Of a DNA stretch of 60,000 nt, positions 58,948 through 60,000 are shown in pieces. Under the pieces are notes generated by a model. The model searched no databases, was not told where the DNA came from, and saw nothing but the letters and a program-made list of their open reading frames with translations. The position numbers and the translations under genes are program-made. Source of the stretch: Owenia fusiformis (lineage: Eukaryota > Annelida > Polychaeta > Sabellida > Oweniidae); the NCBI GenBank assembly GCA_903813345.2, contig CAIIXF020000012.1:23574184-23634183 (forward strand), in the 5' to 3' direction. How positions within the stretch are numbered: position 1 is the first letter of the stretch; each line of letters opens with the position of its first letter.

Positions 58948-60000
58948 GTACCTTTAACAAGATGGTATGTAGATATAAATGCTGCAGATAGGTAGCACAA
59001 ATTGCACATTCTCTGTGGTTTTCCTTTTGTGTTTCTTTTTGTTCTCTCCAAGGCAAGAGGTATGTAGATCACAAATGCTGCAGGTAGGTAGCACAAATTG
59101 TAGATTCTCTGTGGTTTTCCCTTTGTGGTTCTTTCTGTTCTCTCCAAGGCAAGAGGACTGCACCTGAAAGTACATTTAAGGAAAAGATCAGCGATGATTC
59201 AATTAAAAAGAAAGAAACCCCGAAACTAAGCCCACAATTTTAACATGAAAACCCAAAAGAAAAGACCCTTCAATCTACAACTGTAGCTAAAATGAACACA
59301 AGACTTCAGACCTTCAAAATTTAGATCTGGAGTAGTACTTGAAGTCAACTTTAAAATTGAATCATTACTGAGTAAGTACTGGTCAACGAAATACAATACA
59401 ATACAAAACAAAACAATACAAAACTATACAATACAATACAATACAATACAATACAATACTAAGCACTAGATCCATGATCTTGGTCATCTGGTTCGTTGCT
59501 TGTCTGGTTCGTTGCTTGTCTGGTTCGTTGCTTGTCTGGTTCGTTGGTTGTTTGGTTCGTTGGATGGAGTGTTGATTAGTTTGTTGATTAATTAGTTAGT
59601 TGGTTGGTTAGTTTTAACCTATTGGGTGGTCTGGTGGTTGTCTGGTTGGTTAGTTGGTTGGTTAGTTGGTTGGTTAGTAAGTAAGTTAGTTAATAGATTA
59701 AGCCTATTGGGTCATTGGTTGGTCGGTTGGATGTTCGGTAAGTTGGTTGGTTGGTTGTCTGGTTGGTTGTCTGGTTGTTTGACTTCCCCCCAAGAAAAAC
59801 TAGAATAGTACTGGGAGCAGCCCCCTGCTAATGGGATGCAACTGATTGCAAGAGATAAAAACTGGTCAAAAGCGACATCTACAGTAAGTCCTTGAAACTC
59901 AACCTAGTCTCCTAATGGAGACAAATGTGATTTCAACAGGACTGTCTTTCTGCAGGAAAACTGAAAAACTACTGGGAGTTCCCCCCCCCCCTGCTAATGG
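58948..60000. repeat. Macrosatellite unit U8 (cut by the window end)
   Basis: Exon copy 58952-59163, ATACA tract, GTTG minisatellite and the first two monomers (59792 onward). The array continues past the window. Confidence 0.85.

Overview
The window is nuclear DNA of an animal, most likely a marine invertebrate (deuterostome or mollusc; I cannot decide which). It is AT-rich, its genes are split by GT-AG introns, and intergenic and intronic space is full of DNA-transposon remnants, foldbacks and satellites. The only long ORFs come from low-complexity repeats. No operons, CRISPR arrays, rRNA genes or intact tRNA genes were seen.

Three genes could be assembled by hand from exons whose splice sites and codon phases agree. 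(1) 425-10699, plus strand: a secreted mucin-like olfactomedin protein of about 837 residues in 10 exons, with a TATA box just upstream. Its order is signal peptide, Thr/Pro-rich stalk with a 114-bp coding repeat, coiled coil, olfactomedin domain. An extra exon at 9523-9830, inside the last third of the olfactomedin domain, encodes a PAN/apple domain with its own stop codon and poly(A) signal, so it looks like an alternative 3' end. (2) 14678-22511, minus strand: a complete 12-exon argininosuccinate lyase gene of 465 residues with all catalytic motifs. It converges on gene 1. (3) 34372-36831, minus strand: the last three exons of a P-element/THAP9-like transposase gene whose 5' part lies beyond the window.

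10.7-14.7 kb is a nest of Tc1/mariner-type and other terminal-inverted-repeat elements. The lyase introns carry small MITEs (one piggyBac-like, with TTAA on both sides), minisatellites and a 1.2-kb element with a tandem-repeat core. 22.6-34.3 kb holds no gene I can defend. It contains a foldback element with a clear 9-bp target duplication (23857-24988), several MITEs, two tRNA-SINE-like pieces, and a nested structure at 28774-31224: a large inverted repeat holding an inner palindrome, a broken Crypton recombinase fragment with its own tandem duplication, and a later insertion whose ends are tandem repeats.

From about 36.7 kb to the window end lies a macrosatellite, apparently within or upstream of the transposase gene. 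The first segment contains the real transposase exon (36717-36831). It is followed by seven complete units and one partial unit of 2.3-3.75 kb. Each unit carries a lengthened, frame-shifted copy of that exon with splice sites kept, an (ATACA)n microsatellite, a GTTG-rich minisatellite and a block of 2 to 11 monomers of about 163 bp. Each monomer contains a GT...AG pair 72 nt apart on the plus strand. Unit length differs mainly by monomer number. This array is the most unusual structure in the window.
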